Below are positions 55,200 to 64,000 of a stretch of DNA of 64,000 bases, piece by piece (position 1 is the first letter of the stretch; the number at the start of each line of letters is the position of its first letter). The stretch lies in assembly GCA_039602395.1 (NCBI GenBank), contig JBCNJP010000003.1:64718278-64782277 (forward strand), in the 5' to 3' direction. The notes beneath the pieces were generated by a model. The model was not told the DNA's origin, did not search any database, and was given only the letters and a program-made list of their open reading frames with translations. The stretch comes from Deinandra increscens subsp. villosa. Its lineage: Eukaryota > Streptophyta > Magnoliopsida > Asterales > Asteraceae. The position numbers were made by a program, and so were the translations under genes.

Positions 55200-55850
55200 T
55201 GTGGTCCCATGGGGACAATTGTACTTTGAATTAAGAACTTGTCAATGCATTCATTTTTCCATATTTTGTTTTAATATTTTTCCATTTTCTCCCCTAAAAT
55301 GAAAAACACACTATTTTTTATTTTTTTAATTTTCTCCCTCTAAAAATATAAAAGAAAGAAAATAAAAATGATCAACCAACAAATATACCTTCCATGTTTA
55401 AGATTTTGAAATTTAGTTTGAAAGATCAAATCTTTGAAGATTATGTTAAGCACGATACTCCACTATCAGGAACTTTACAATCACCAATAGGTCTTCTTGA
55501 AGTACCTGCATACAATGGACATAAAGATTAGTTTTTAAAGTGACCTTGTTGATCATTTTAGGTAGCCACTGCATCTGTGGTATTTCAACTTTCAATGAGT
55601 CGTTATTAGTTGATGAACCACCCACACTTTTATCATTTTTAGAAAAATATTATCTTTAAGATTTAAATTCTGTGGGTGTCAACTCATCAAAAATTCTGCC
55701 AGATTGATTAATTACTGTGGCATATTTACCAACAGATGAGTTTTCACCATTTTCAGGATAATTCAGTTGAATGTGACCACGTTTACGACATTGATTGCAT
55801 CGACGACTATCAGTGATCTTACATATAATAAACACAAGTTTTTACTATCT
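55200..55850 (-). pseudogene. Fragment of a copia gag related to copia-1 and copia-2
   Basis: On the minus strand a decayed knuckle (CNQCRKRGHIQLNY) lies near 55,790-55,750. Lower coordinates match the end of gag and start of the 3' region of copia-1 and copia-2, including the phrase AATAGGTCTTCTTGAAGTAC and a purine-rich TAAAATGAAAAAC block. No LTR is attached. Confidence 0.6.
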
Positions 55851-55880
55851 AGGTGGCACAATTTAAGGTGTGCCACCTAG
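55849..55880. repeat. Perfect 11-bp inverted repeat
   Basis: CTAGGTGGCAC, a 10-base loop, then GTGCCACCTAG. A third half-copy (GCCACCTAGGAT) lies near 55,902. It may be a trace of a small DNA transposon. Confidence 0.7.
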
Positions 55881-55929
55881 GATTCGTCTTTTCTTTAAAG
55901 TCAGCCACCTAGGATCTTGCTTACGTGTA

Positions 55930-56250
55930 ATTTTAACAGAATTTTGAATAAAAAAATTAGAAAAAAAAAACTAAAAGGGACGCGGATCTTTAACCCGAGG
56001 TATATAGTCTGGAAAACACCATCACTATCCCTCAAAATCACTCTCTCCGATTAGGGTTCCTCTCTGCTCTCTCACGCCGCAACACTCATCGGTGAATCGA
56101 TCGCAACCAGTGTTTCAAGCAATTTAGCGCCTAAATCGATCTTTCAGGTTTAGGTTTCTTTTTTCCCTTCTTTTTTGCATTGTTAAATCAAGATTTCCTG
56201 GAAATCCGATTTTAAATTTTGCGTTCCATGTTATCCCGATTTCAATTTCT
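55930..56250 (+). promoter_or_regulatory. Gene-leader-like segment before the integrase ORF
   Basis: A TATATAG at about 56,001 is followed by a CT-rich stretch with ATTAGGGTT and CTCTCTGCTCTCTC, then TCTTTCAG/GTTTAGG and a T-rich tract. This resembles a plant promoter and 5' leader, but no host coding exon follows. Confidence 0.35.
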
Positions 56251-56256
56251 TAATTC

Positions 56257-56925
56257 ATGTTAGCGAAGTACGGAGTGAACCACAGGACATCGACTGCATA
56301 TCACCCGCAAATGAGTGGTCAAGTGGAGAACGCTAACCGAGGGGTGAAACGGATTTTGGAGAAAACTATCGGGAATAGTCGCAAGGATTGGTCCGATAAG
56401 TTAGATGATTTGTTGTGGGCTTTTCGCACTGCTTTCAAAACACCCATTGGAAACACGCCCTTTGTGATGGTCTATGGGAAAGCGTGTCATCTACCGGTCG
56501 AGCTTGAACATAAAGCTTATTGGGCAATTCGAGCGGTTAACATTGATCTAGCTAAAGCCGAGAAAGACCAGTTTCTCCAAATCCATGAGGTGGAAGAGTT
56601 GAGAAATAAAGCCTATGAGAGATATTGGAGTTATAAAGAGAGAACCAAAGCGTTGCATGATAGTCGGTTGAAAGGTAGGAAGGAGTTTAAGTGTGGGGAT
56701 AAGGTGTTATTATATGATTTGCGTCTTAGGCTATTTCCAGGTAAGTTAAAGTCCCGGTGGAGTGGACCGTTCATGGTAAAGGAAGTGTTCCCGTATGGAA
56801 CAGCGGAGCTTGAATCTGATGGTAGAACGTGGAAAGTCAATGGTCAGCGTCTGAAACATTACATCGGAGGTCTAATAGAAAAAGACAAGGAGATTTTTGC
56901 TCTCCCCGAAATTGAGGTTGAATGA
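56257..56925 (+). CDS. Athila/Tat integrase, C-terminal half, open frame
   Basis: 222 open codons. The frame begins inside the catalytic core: YGVNHRTSTAYHPQ, then GQVENANRGVKRILEKTI, whose Glu is the third catalytic residue; the two Asp residues are missing. The core end (WAFRTAFKTPIGNTPF block), the YGKACHLPVELEHKAYWA block, a helical linker and the C-terminal part (FKCGDKVLLYDLRLRLFPGK, WSGPFMVKEVFPYG, WKVNGQRLKHY) follow. The ATG at 56257 corresponds to an internal Met or changed codon. The upstream sequence is unrelated, so the frame was cut by a rearrangement. Confidence 0.9.
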   Translation: MLAKYGVNHRTSTAYHPQMSGQVENANRGVKRILEKTIGNSRKDWSDKLDDLLWAFRTAFKTPIGNTPFVMVYGKACHLPVELEHKAYWAIRAVNIDLAKAEKDQFLQIHEVEELRNKAYERYWSYKERTKALHDSRLKGRKEFKCGDKVLLYDLRLRLFPGKLKSRWSGPFMVKEVFPYGTAELESDGRTWKVNGQRLKHYIGGLIEKDKEIFALPEIEVE

Positions 56926-57580
56926 TCGAGGAGGTAAAAACTCGGTTAAAATCCGAGTTGTATATTTGTACATTAGTTGCATGCATGTTTTCTTTATTTT
57001 TGCGTGTTTTGCTTCTATTTTCTTGTTTTTTTGGTTTGCGTTTTTTTGTTTGTTAGTGTTTCAGGGAATTGAAGAAGGCTGAAAGTGTGAATTCTTGTGA
57101 AAATGGAACCCCAGGTATGTCTTGTTTAGTTTACAAACAAAGGGGTTTGAAAAATGGGTTGCTAAAAAATTTTGAAAATTGCTAAAATTTGACTAAATAT
57201 GGAAAAATTCATGAAATCCCTGAAATTTTCATTTTATTCGTATCGCTTCCACCGCCCATATACCTAAGCGATACGCATGGGGTGAGGGGGAAAGAGGTCG
57301 GAGACAGGAAGGAAGCGTATCGCTTCCTTTTATCATATCCCCAAGCGATACGCTTGGGGATCCAAAAATTTGAAAAAAATATATATTTCGGTTAAAAGGG
57401 CAGGCCCCTCTTCTTCCTCATTTCATCCCATTCCCCCAAATCTTGCCCTAATACCCCTCTTGTTACCGCTGACTACCACCACCACCATCCACATAACCAC
57501 ACCATCCATAACCCCGTCACCACCTACCTCGCACCACCACAACCGCCTATTACCCATCGTCGCCACCCACCATCTCCGAT
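56926..57580 (+). other. 3' region of the Athila/Tat-3 element
   Basis: It begins with an AACTCGG/CCGAGTT stem at about 56,939-56,959 and contains the hairpin cluster at 57,239-57,361 and a C-rich, CCACCA-rich stretch. The open frames on both strands (57,370-57,651) are low-complexity. Copia-2 inserts at 57,581, and the region resumes at 63,408. Confidence 0.6.
57239..57361 (+). other. Hairpin cluster built on AAGCGATACG
   Basis: Three perfect stems follow each other: CGTATCGCTT/AAGCGATACG (57239-57248 with 57266-57275), AAGGAAGCG-TAT-CGCTTCCTT (57309-57329) and ATCCCCAAGCG-ATA-CGCTTGGGGAT (57337-57361). Confidence 0.8.
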
Positions 57581-57912
57581 TGAAAATGCGTGAACGTATG
57601 ATCATCTACTCAATCGTATCAAAATCAATGTTAAACGAGGATGACACGTGATGTAAATACAAAGGATTTGTATTAGACTACAGAGAAACACCACAGAGTG
57701 TATAGATAAAAAAAATCACTCTAAAACCCCACTGAATAGAACACAAGACAATCTATATATAGTGCTAAAATACGATGGGCCGAACCTCAGGTTCGGACCA
57801 GGTTCGTCGATGTCCGAACTTGGAGTTCGCCCAAGGTTCGGCCACTAACAAACTTGCACATCTTGTCTTGTACTCGATACTTCACATGATGATCATGAAT
57901 CAGGTATCAACA
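57581..57912 (-). repeat. Copia-2 3' LTR
   Basis: Plus-strand ends are TGAAAATGCG and GGTATCAACA. The tract CTCCCCCTC follows at 57915-57923 (GAGGGGGAG on the minus strand). Confidence 0.9.
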
Positions 57913-58639
57913 AACTCCCCCTCGGCATGTGCAGTATCAATTCCTTCATTAAAACTTGTATCTTGTATCTTCAATCAAACTCTCCCTCAACTTGACGATG
58001 GGTTCAATCTTGAATACTTGAAATTGCAGCGTGTGTAATCTCTTTATCAACAATCTTCAGAAGACTTAAAGTTGTGATGTTCTCTTTCCACATAGAAAGC
58101 TGCCAACATAAATAATCTTGGCGCAAAACGTCTCTTCGAGACTCCAAAATATTATGATTTTGAAATTGATTTCGTATACCGTGTTGATCAATCGAAAGGA
58201 AATAAGAAATAAAATCTTTTTGATTTCTAGAAACTTTATATCAAAACACACCTAAAAGCTTTTTGGTATTTTCTGATATGAAATGTAAATGCAATACAGA
58301 AACAGACGCTATTTTTGTCTTTTGCAAGAAAGATCACGACTTGGGATCATATTGAACATAACATGCTGAACTACACTTCAATTTTGATTATTGTAGCACA
58401 TAAGCATGTCGATTGCAGATATAATTTGTCCATTTTTAAACTCAGGCAGAATCATACTCATAACATTTGGATATGTTAAAGTAGTGATTAGATTTGCTTT
58501 GACCAGTGTACCCCACACTATCAGACATACTCAGATATGTTTTGCTTATCACATTTTTTTGATTTCATTTGTGATCTATCACATAATGATTGTATACATG
58601 ATATAGTCAACTGTGTTCCATGCAAAAAGAAATAAGAAC

Positions 58640-58879
58640 GTTAAATCGTCTACCTTAAGGTTGATCTTTTGATACGCAGATAAGGCCTCGGATTTAACAA
58701 AATAAGAAAATAAAACAAGTTGAAATTGTATAACCCAACAACAATCAGGTCGGTACTCCCGTACACGCAGAGAAAGTCCGATGAGTTATACGAAACACCA
58801 ATGAAAATAAAGTAGAACGTCAAACGAACAACGATCAGGTCGGCCTTGTGAGCACGCAGAGAAAGTCCGATCGTTTGAC
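58640..58879 (-). ncRNA. Three tandem stem-loops with covarying stems (copia-2)
   Basis: Units are at 58640-58698, 58728-58791 and 58819-58879. The outer stems match those of copia-1, and unit 1 gains a pair (GTTAAATC/GATTTAAC). Inner hairpin bases of units 1 and 3 changed, with short pairing still possible. The 240 bp are about 93% identical to copia-1, although the Gag N-termini are much more different. Confidence 0.6.
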
Positions 58880-59475
58880 AAAATAAAGAAAATCAAACAA
58901 GTTTAAATCTTTGCAAAACGAACACATGTATACACAGTGACTTCTTATTTTATTTTCACATATATTTTTCTTGATATATCTTGAGATATGCATCAAGATG
59001 TTGTCCACTAGGTCAAGCATCAGATTTAGTGTATATATCACATTTGAATACTTTCTGATTTGCCGAGCCTACCTTACACATCGATCAAATGGTCTTATGG
59101 CTTTTTCATCTACTTTATCCATGAGCCAGACGATGTAAGCCAATGTACCATCATTTTCCAATCATGTCGGATACAATTTCTCATTTTTCAATATTTTTCG
59201 CCCTAAAAATGACAACTTTATTTATAGATTTTCATTTTTACTATTTAAAAACAACACTATTTTTGTATGTTTGCAAAAACACACTCCCCCTCAAATGAGA
59301 CGGAAAGAAAAACAAAACAGAAATTGATCAACCAACACGAATACTTTCAGTTAAACATTTTGAAAACCAAATTGATTTGGAAAAACAATTTAAGTTATCA
59401 CAGATATTTCATAATCAGCAATTTTCCAATCACCGAAAGGTCTTCCTGAACTACCTGCTGACACCAAATAAAACA

Positions 59476-62400
59476 TTAGTCACTTTGTAATCGACCCAAT
59501 TCAACAGCGTCGGATCGCCCGGTGTCTTCCACATAGTCATTATTGGCCTTGGAAACAATCTTTGGTTTCCATATTTTGAAAGATTTTGATTTTTTATCAG
59601 AACCAGAATCAGTATCAACTGGCGTACTTGGTTTAGACCAAGACGACTTACGTGTTGATTTGATCATTGGAGACCATGGTCCATAAAAATTTTGACCTTT
59701 TGTTATCCACATATTTGGCAGTATTGTGGATATATGTAGTCGTCGGACAATCAGCAGCAAGATGTCGAGGTTGACGACATGCATAACACAGTCTTTCTCT
59801 AAATTTAAGCACATTTGAAGAATTCTTTGAATTTTGAAAACCAGATGAATGTTCAGAATCAAAGTTATCAAAGAAATCATCATAGGAATCATACCTAGGA
59901 GATGGACTCCTTGAAGATGATGACCTTCCAGAATAATAAGATTTTTCTTTCAGAGGAGGTGATTTCTTTGAAATTTAACTTTTGAATTCTGTTTAGCTTT
60001 TTCTGGCTTCTTAGCTTGAACCAGTGCTTCCTGGACCTCAAAACCTAAGCCTTTGTGCTTGAAACCTAATGTCTTTGAAGAACTTGAAGAACCAGAAGCT
60101 TCTCTCCCTTTAGCTTCTTTAGTGAATTTTGCTTTAATATCTTTCAGTTTGTTCTTCTCAACCAAAACTTTGTCTTCTTCAGTTGCAGATGAAGTACTTG
60201 AATCACTTTTATCAGAAACTTGCTCATTTTCTAGAAAAATAGACTTTGAGCTAAACTTTGGAGCTTCACCCAAAGACTTTTCCTTCTTCTTAGACTTTGA
60301 CTTCTTCTTCTTGGATGGAGTGGCAAACTTTGAATAATCATGCAATTCGTCTTTAGGATCAAGCGGAGCAGATGTAGTTTCAGATAAATCCACTGGTTGA
60401 GGAACCATATGAATATCATCTTTCTTAGAACTATCTTCAGCCCGATCCTGTTTGTATAAGAAATTCAACAATGTCGGTGACAAATTGCAATTTTTCACTT
60501 GCCTTTTTAACTCCAAAATTTCCAACTTTAATTCTGAAATTTTCTATTAAGCATCAAACACTTCTTTTTGTGACTTGATGAACTTTGCACTGAGATCATC
60601 ATATTCATATGTTTGTAACTTCCGGATCTCACATTCAGCAAATAATTCCTCAAGAACACTTTCTCTTTTCTTCTTTTAAATTTCAACATCTTTAGTCAAA
60701 ACTTCATTTTTATCTCGATAAGGAACATTTTCATCTTGAAGCATAGAAATCTTGTTCTAAAGTTTCACAATAATAGCCGCCGGTTCAATCACAAGAGCAT
60801 TAGCCTTTTCATATTTTTGTTGAACCGGATAACTCTTTTAAAATAAATTCTCAAAATCTTGAGCCGCATCTAAAGCTTCAGCTTTTGCTTTTTCACATTC
60901 TTTTGCCAACTTACTCTTTTCTTTCAAAACATCGTCATGAACATGGACCAATTCATAATACTTCTTCTGGAATTCTTCTAAATCTTTCTTGAGAACTACA
61001 ATTTCTCCAGACAATTATCAGAATCTTTCAAAAAAGTTGCATTCTTTTTTCCCAACTTTATACATTCAAGACATTTTGATTCTTCGACTTTAACTCTCTT
61101 GATCATTGATATTGTCGAATTGCAATCAGAATTAGTCAGAATACTATCATTATCATCATAACGAGCAGTCAATGCAACAGTAAATGGAGCATGTTTCATT
61201 GTTGCTTCAGTATCTGCATTCCAGGCAAATTCATCTGGATGCCAAAATGTGTCTGTCAGTTTGTCATCAAAAGAAACAGATTTCTCTTCAACCTTGGGAG
61301 CTGCATTTGGTGAATGAATAACCAAATGAGCATGTTGACCAGACTTCAGCTTGTTTTCAGATGAACTTGGACATTCTCATGCAAAATGTCCATAAACAGA
61401 ACACTGTAACACTTAACCTTTAACTTGTCCAACCCAATTTTTCCATCCTGATTCAATCTTTTCTTGCCAGATCTATTGAAAAATTTCTTCGTTCTTCGAA
61501 CCAACATAGCATATTGCCAGTTCAAATCCATTTCGTCCAAGTGATCATAATCTATCTGACCGTAATCTTCATTTGTCAACTCAGCATTACTAACAGCACC
61601 AGTAATAACCCTGAAATATGAAGATACTAACGCAGACATTAAAGCATTATAATCATCGGCAGTGTGAGTAGACAAAGCATTCTGAGTCGAAGAACTAGGA
61701 ACAGAAACAGTACAACCAGTAGAAAAACTAGGAGTTTCAGATTTACCTGCAATAAATGTTGTAGGAGGTGCGGAACTAAGAATATTAGGATGAAGCATTC
61801 ATGGTTGAATCATTATCACCAAAATACACAACATGATTCTGAACTTGTGCAGGAAGTGATTTGTTAACCATTAATTCCATATCCCTCGCTTGAATTATTT
61901 GAATCATATCATTAAAAGATAATCCCGGATATTCATTATCATGAGTAATCATCATCACATAATTCTCCCATTTCTCAGGTAATGCTTCCAAAATCTTTTC
62001 TTGCATATTAGCTTCTTCCTTTGTAAGGCTTACCAAACGCATTTCACTCATTAAGTGAGCAAATCTTGCAATCAGATTTGGAATTGATTCGTTTTGATAA
62101 TGCTTGAAACTATCAAATTTCTTCTTCAAAACCTTCTGACGACTTTTCTTATATTGTTCATTGCCTTCACATGTAGTTACCCGAAAATTGATGTAGTAAC
62201 TCTTTAGGCAAAGCCATCGTCAAAGTACCATATGCTTTCTTTTCAGCTTGATATACTTTCTTTTGTTCATATGACATATTTCTTTGAAGTACTGGTTCCC
62301 TGGTTTCATCCTTAGGATAGACATATTGATCAGTAAACAACAACCACATATCAATGTCATTTGTGTCCACATATGCTTCAAATCGTTTAACCCAACTATG

Positions 62401-62529
62401 ATAATCTTCCAATTTGAGCAATTTAGGAACTTTCTGACTTGTTCCAATTTTGTTATCATAATTCATCATAGTTTGCATCGTTGCTTGAACCAAATTTTGA
62501 ATAACTGCAAATGCTTGAAAATTGGACAT
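59476..62529 (-). pseudogene. Copia-2 Gag polyprotein, broken
   Basis: ATG at 62527-62529 starts MSNFQAFAVIQ. The UBN2/DUF4219-type Gag domain is clear (KVPKLLKLEDYHSWVKRFEA block, MALPKELLHQF). A deletion or frame change near 62,170 and another near 61,790 follow; the second part has a LPEKWENYVMMITHD block. The knuckle near 61,390 has lost its frame. Later parts are a Lys/Glu-rich region with stops (61,325-60,540), an open Lys/Ser-rich part (60,525-59,950), and a decayed second knuckle near 59,780. The frame ends at 59476 after a KPKIVSKANNDYVEDTG stretch like the end of copia-1 gag. Confidence 0.85.
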
Positions 62530-62535
62530 TTTGTA

Positions 62536-63050
62536 AATTCTGGTTACTGTTCACCCCGAACCTGTCCCAAACTTAAACTGTGTCACTAAACTTCGTCCGA
62601 ACCCTGAACGAACTGAAATGAAAACGTCGAACCCTTGCCGAACTTGAGCTTCGGAAATCAACAAACACTTGCCGAACCTTCGCCGAACTATGTACGAACT
62701 CTAACTTCGGAATCAACGAATGTCGACCGAACCTTATCCGAACTTCAACTTCGTACAAAAGTTGTATGAACCCTATCCGAACCTGGAGTTCAGAGCGGTT
62801 ACAAATCAGTTACGCCGAACTTCAGACGAACTTGAACACTCTAGACTCCATTTTCGCGATTTTCAGTGTTTTTGGATGAACTTTGAACAGGAACTTAGAT
62901 AAACTCCATAGAAATGATTTAGAAGAAGATTTTTCAGGAAAAATACACTCAAGATGATCAAATGAACTCAAAAACTTGAAGAATTTTCAAAAACCCTCAT
63001 TTTTTTACTCAAATCTCCAAAAAACAATGATTTCCGATCAGTAGAATGAA
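62536..63050 (-). other. Copia-2 leader rich in CCGAAC
   Basis: CCGAAC-type words repeat about twenty times between 62,550 and 62,840, as in copia-1 and copia-3. The part to 63,050 is AT-rich. Confidence 0.75.
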
Positions 63051-63068
63051 CCAAATTCTCTGATACCA
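63051..63068 (-). other. Copia-2 primer-binding site, tRNA-Met
   Basis: On the minus strand TGGTATCAGAGAATTTGG, two bases after the LTR. Confidence 0.85.
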
Positions 63069-63070
63069 CT

Positions 63071-63402
63071 TGAAAATGCGTGAACGTATGATCGTCTACT
63101 CAATCGTATCAAAATCAATGTTAAACGAGGATGGCACGAGATGTAAATACAAAGGATTTGTATTAGACCACAGAGAAACACCACAGAGTACACAGATAGA
63201 AAAAAACACTCTAAAACCCCACTGAATACAACACAAGACAATCTATATATAGTGCTAAAATACGATGGGCCGAACCTCAGGTTCGGACCAGGTTCGCCAG
63301 TGTCCGAACTTTGAGTTCGCCCAAGGTTCGGCCACTAACAAACTTTCACATCTTGTCTTGTACTCGATACTTCACATGACGATCAGGAATAAGTTATCAA
63401 CA
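63071..63402 (-). repeat. Copia-2 5' LTR
   Basis: 332 bp, same length and ends as 57581-57912. CTATATATAG lies at about 63,242. Confidence 0.9.
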
Positions 63403-63407
63403 CCGAT

Positions 63408-64000
63408 TAACCCTAATTCCCATTCACAACCCTCACCACATCCACTCTCGCCAACCCACTTCCACAGCCGCACCTGCACCGCCGCCACTAGATGCAACCA
63501 CTGCAACCAGTCACAACCCTCAATACCAGCTGTCGTATCCCCGACCACCGACCTCTGCCACTGTTTCAATTCCGGCGAGCCGTCGTAGCTGTTCCAAGGA
63601 CACCACCAACAAATTTTAGATACTTTTTGTTCCTGTATTCGCGATTCCAAGTACTGATTCGTATCTCCTGTCACAATCTCTTTTGAATTTATGTGTCCTA
63701 GAGGTAAGTTGCTAGTTTCTTGTGTTCTAGATAACCTATACCCTTTATGATTCCAAGCTGTTTTCAAAACCTGATTATTGAGAGATTGATATTGACAGAT
63801 AATTGTTGTTAAATGTTTGATTCGAGGCTAATAGACTGGAACAACAAGTAAATTCATGGGTTAGTGTAGTTAGTTGAATCTGATGTGATGTTAAGTTCGT
63901 CAGATTTTCTTTACAGGTTTAGGTTGCTAATCACCCGTTCGATTGAAAATGGTAATTATGTTTAAATGTGGTTTGGGGATGCATAAGAGTTGGCATTTTC
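63408..64000 (+). other. Athila/Tat-3 3' region, continued
   Basis: It continues the C-rich, CCACCA-rich sequence interrupted at 57,580. Donor-like GAG/GTAAGT at 63,701-63,709 and acceptor-like TTCTTTACAG at 63,907-63,916 could bound a 213-bp intron. ATG at 63,949 may start the element's small 3' ORF, which leaves the window. Confidence 0.45.

Larger units (their letters stand above)
57581..63402 (-). mobile_element. Copia-2: complete gag-only copia element
   Basis: 5822 bp with two 332-bp LTRs (about 20 differences by eye) and target duplication CCGAT (57576-57580 and 63403-63407). It has the same order as copia-1: primer-binding site, CCGAAC leader, Gag polyprotein, 3' non-coding region with three stem-loops, polypurine tract. 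No pol is present. It is older and its gag is more decayed. Confidence 0.9.

Noticed and set aside
57370..57651. Thr/Pro/His-rich ORF
   Set aside because: Low-complexity CCACCA sequence that runs into the copia-2 LTR.
1..64000. CRISPR array, rRNA or bacterial features
   Set aside because: No regularly spaced direct repeats and no rRNA-like sequence; everything fits plant repeats.

Overview
The window reads as a block of nested and broken LTR retrotransposons from a plant nuclear genome. Most LTR elements carry a primer-binding site for initiator tRNA-Met; the Athila type uses a tRNA-Asp-like site. The mix of Tekay/Del chromovirus, Athila/Tat and Sirevirus-like copia elements with long extra ORFs suggests a eudicot, probably Asteraceae; that is an inference. 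I find no host protein gene, rRNA, tRNA or CRISPR array. Names used below (Athila-1, copia-1, outer element and so on) are my own labels.

Left part, 1-22,342: a patchwork of fragments. It holds the 3' end of an element with an env-like ORF and its LTR (1-2,464), an inverted Athila RT piece (2,465-3,320), a pol-less Athila (Athila-1, 3,326-8,509), two LTR arms of one family facing each other (8,510-10,185, the right one running on to about 11,965), a LINE 3' fragment (11,966-12,525), the 5' end of a minus-strand copia (copia-3), the 3' half of a second Athila/Tat element (Athila-2, 13,458 to about 18,140), and a second env-like tail fused through an LTR to a 5' leader (18,165-20,060). About 2.3 kb of LTR-like sequence follows without an assignment.

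Centre, 22,343-53,939: a four-level nest. An outer, heavily decayed Tekay-type element carries an autonomous-type Tekay chromovirus in its 5' LTR (23,647-47,216, TSD AATTA). That element carries copia-1 in the zinc-knuckle part of its gag (27,999-40,872, minus strand). Copia-1 in turn holds a very young Tekay derivative with no pol (28,524-35,117, TSD CTCTG). LTR divergences counted by eye fit this order: about 3.3%, 2.2%, 2.6% and 0.6%.

Right part, 53,940-64,000: copia pol and gag scraps, a gene-leader-like piece, an open Athila/Tat integrase C-terminal half (56,257-56,925), and that element's 3' region, split by copia-2 (57,581-63,402, minus strand, TSD CCGAT).

The most unusual signals are non-coding. 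(1) Copia-1 and copia-2 encode only Gag and share three consecutive stem-loops in their 3' region, with stems that change by paired substitutions around conserved loops. (2) Four different gypsy LTRs carry a splice-donor-like and acceptor-like pair, and GGTGAGTTC is complementary to GAACTCACC near the acceptor. (3) An identical 15-mer is the 3' polypurine tract of two Athila elements and also lies inside integrase coding sequence. (4) Athila/Tat elements have clusters of short inverted words at equivalent places, using a different word in each family.
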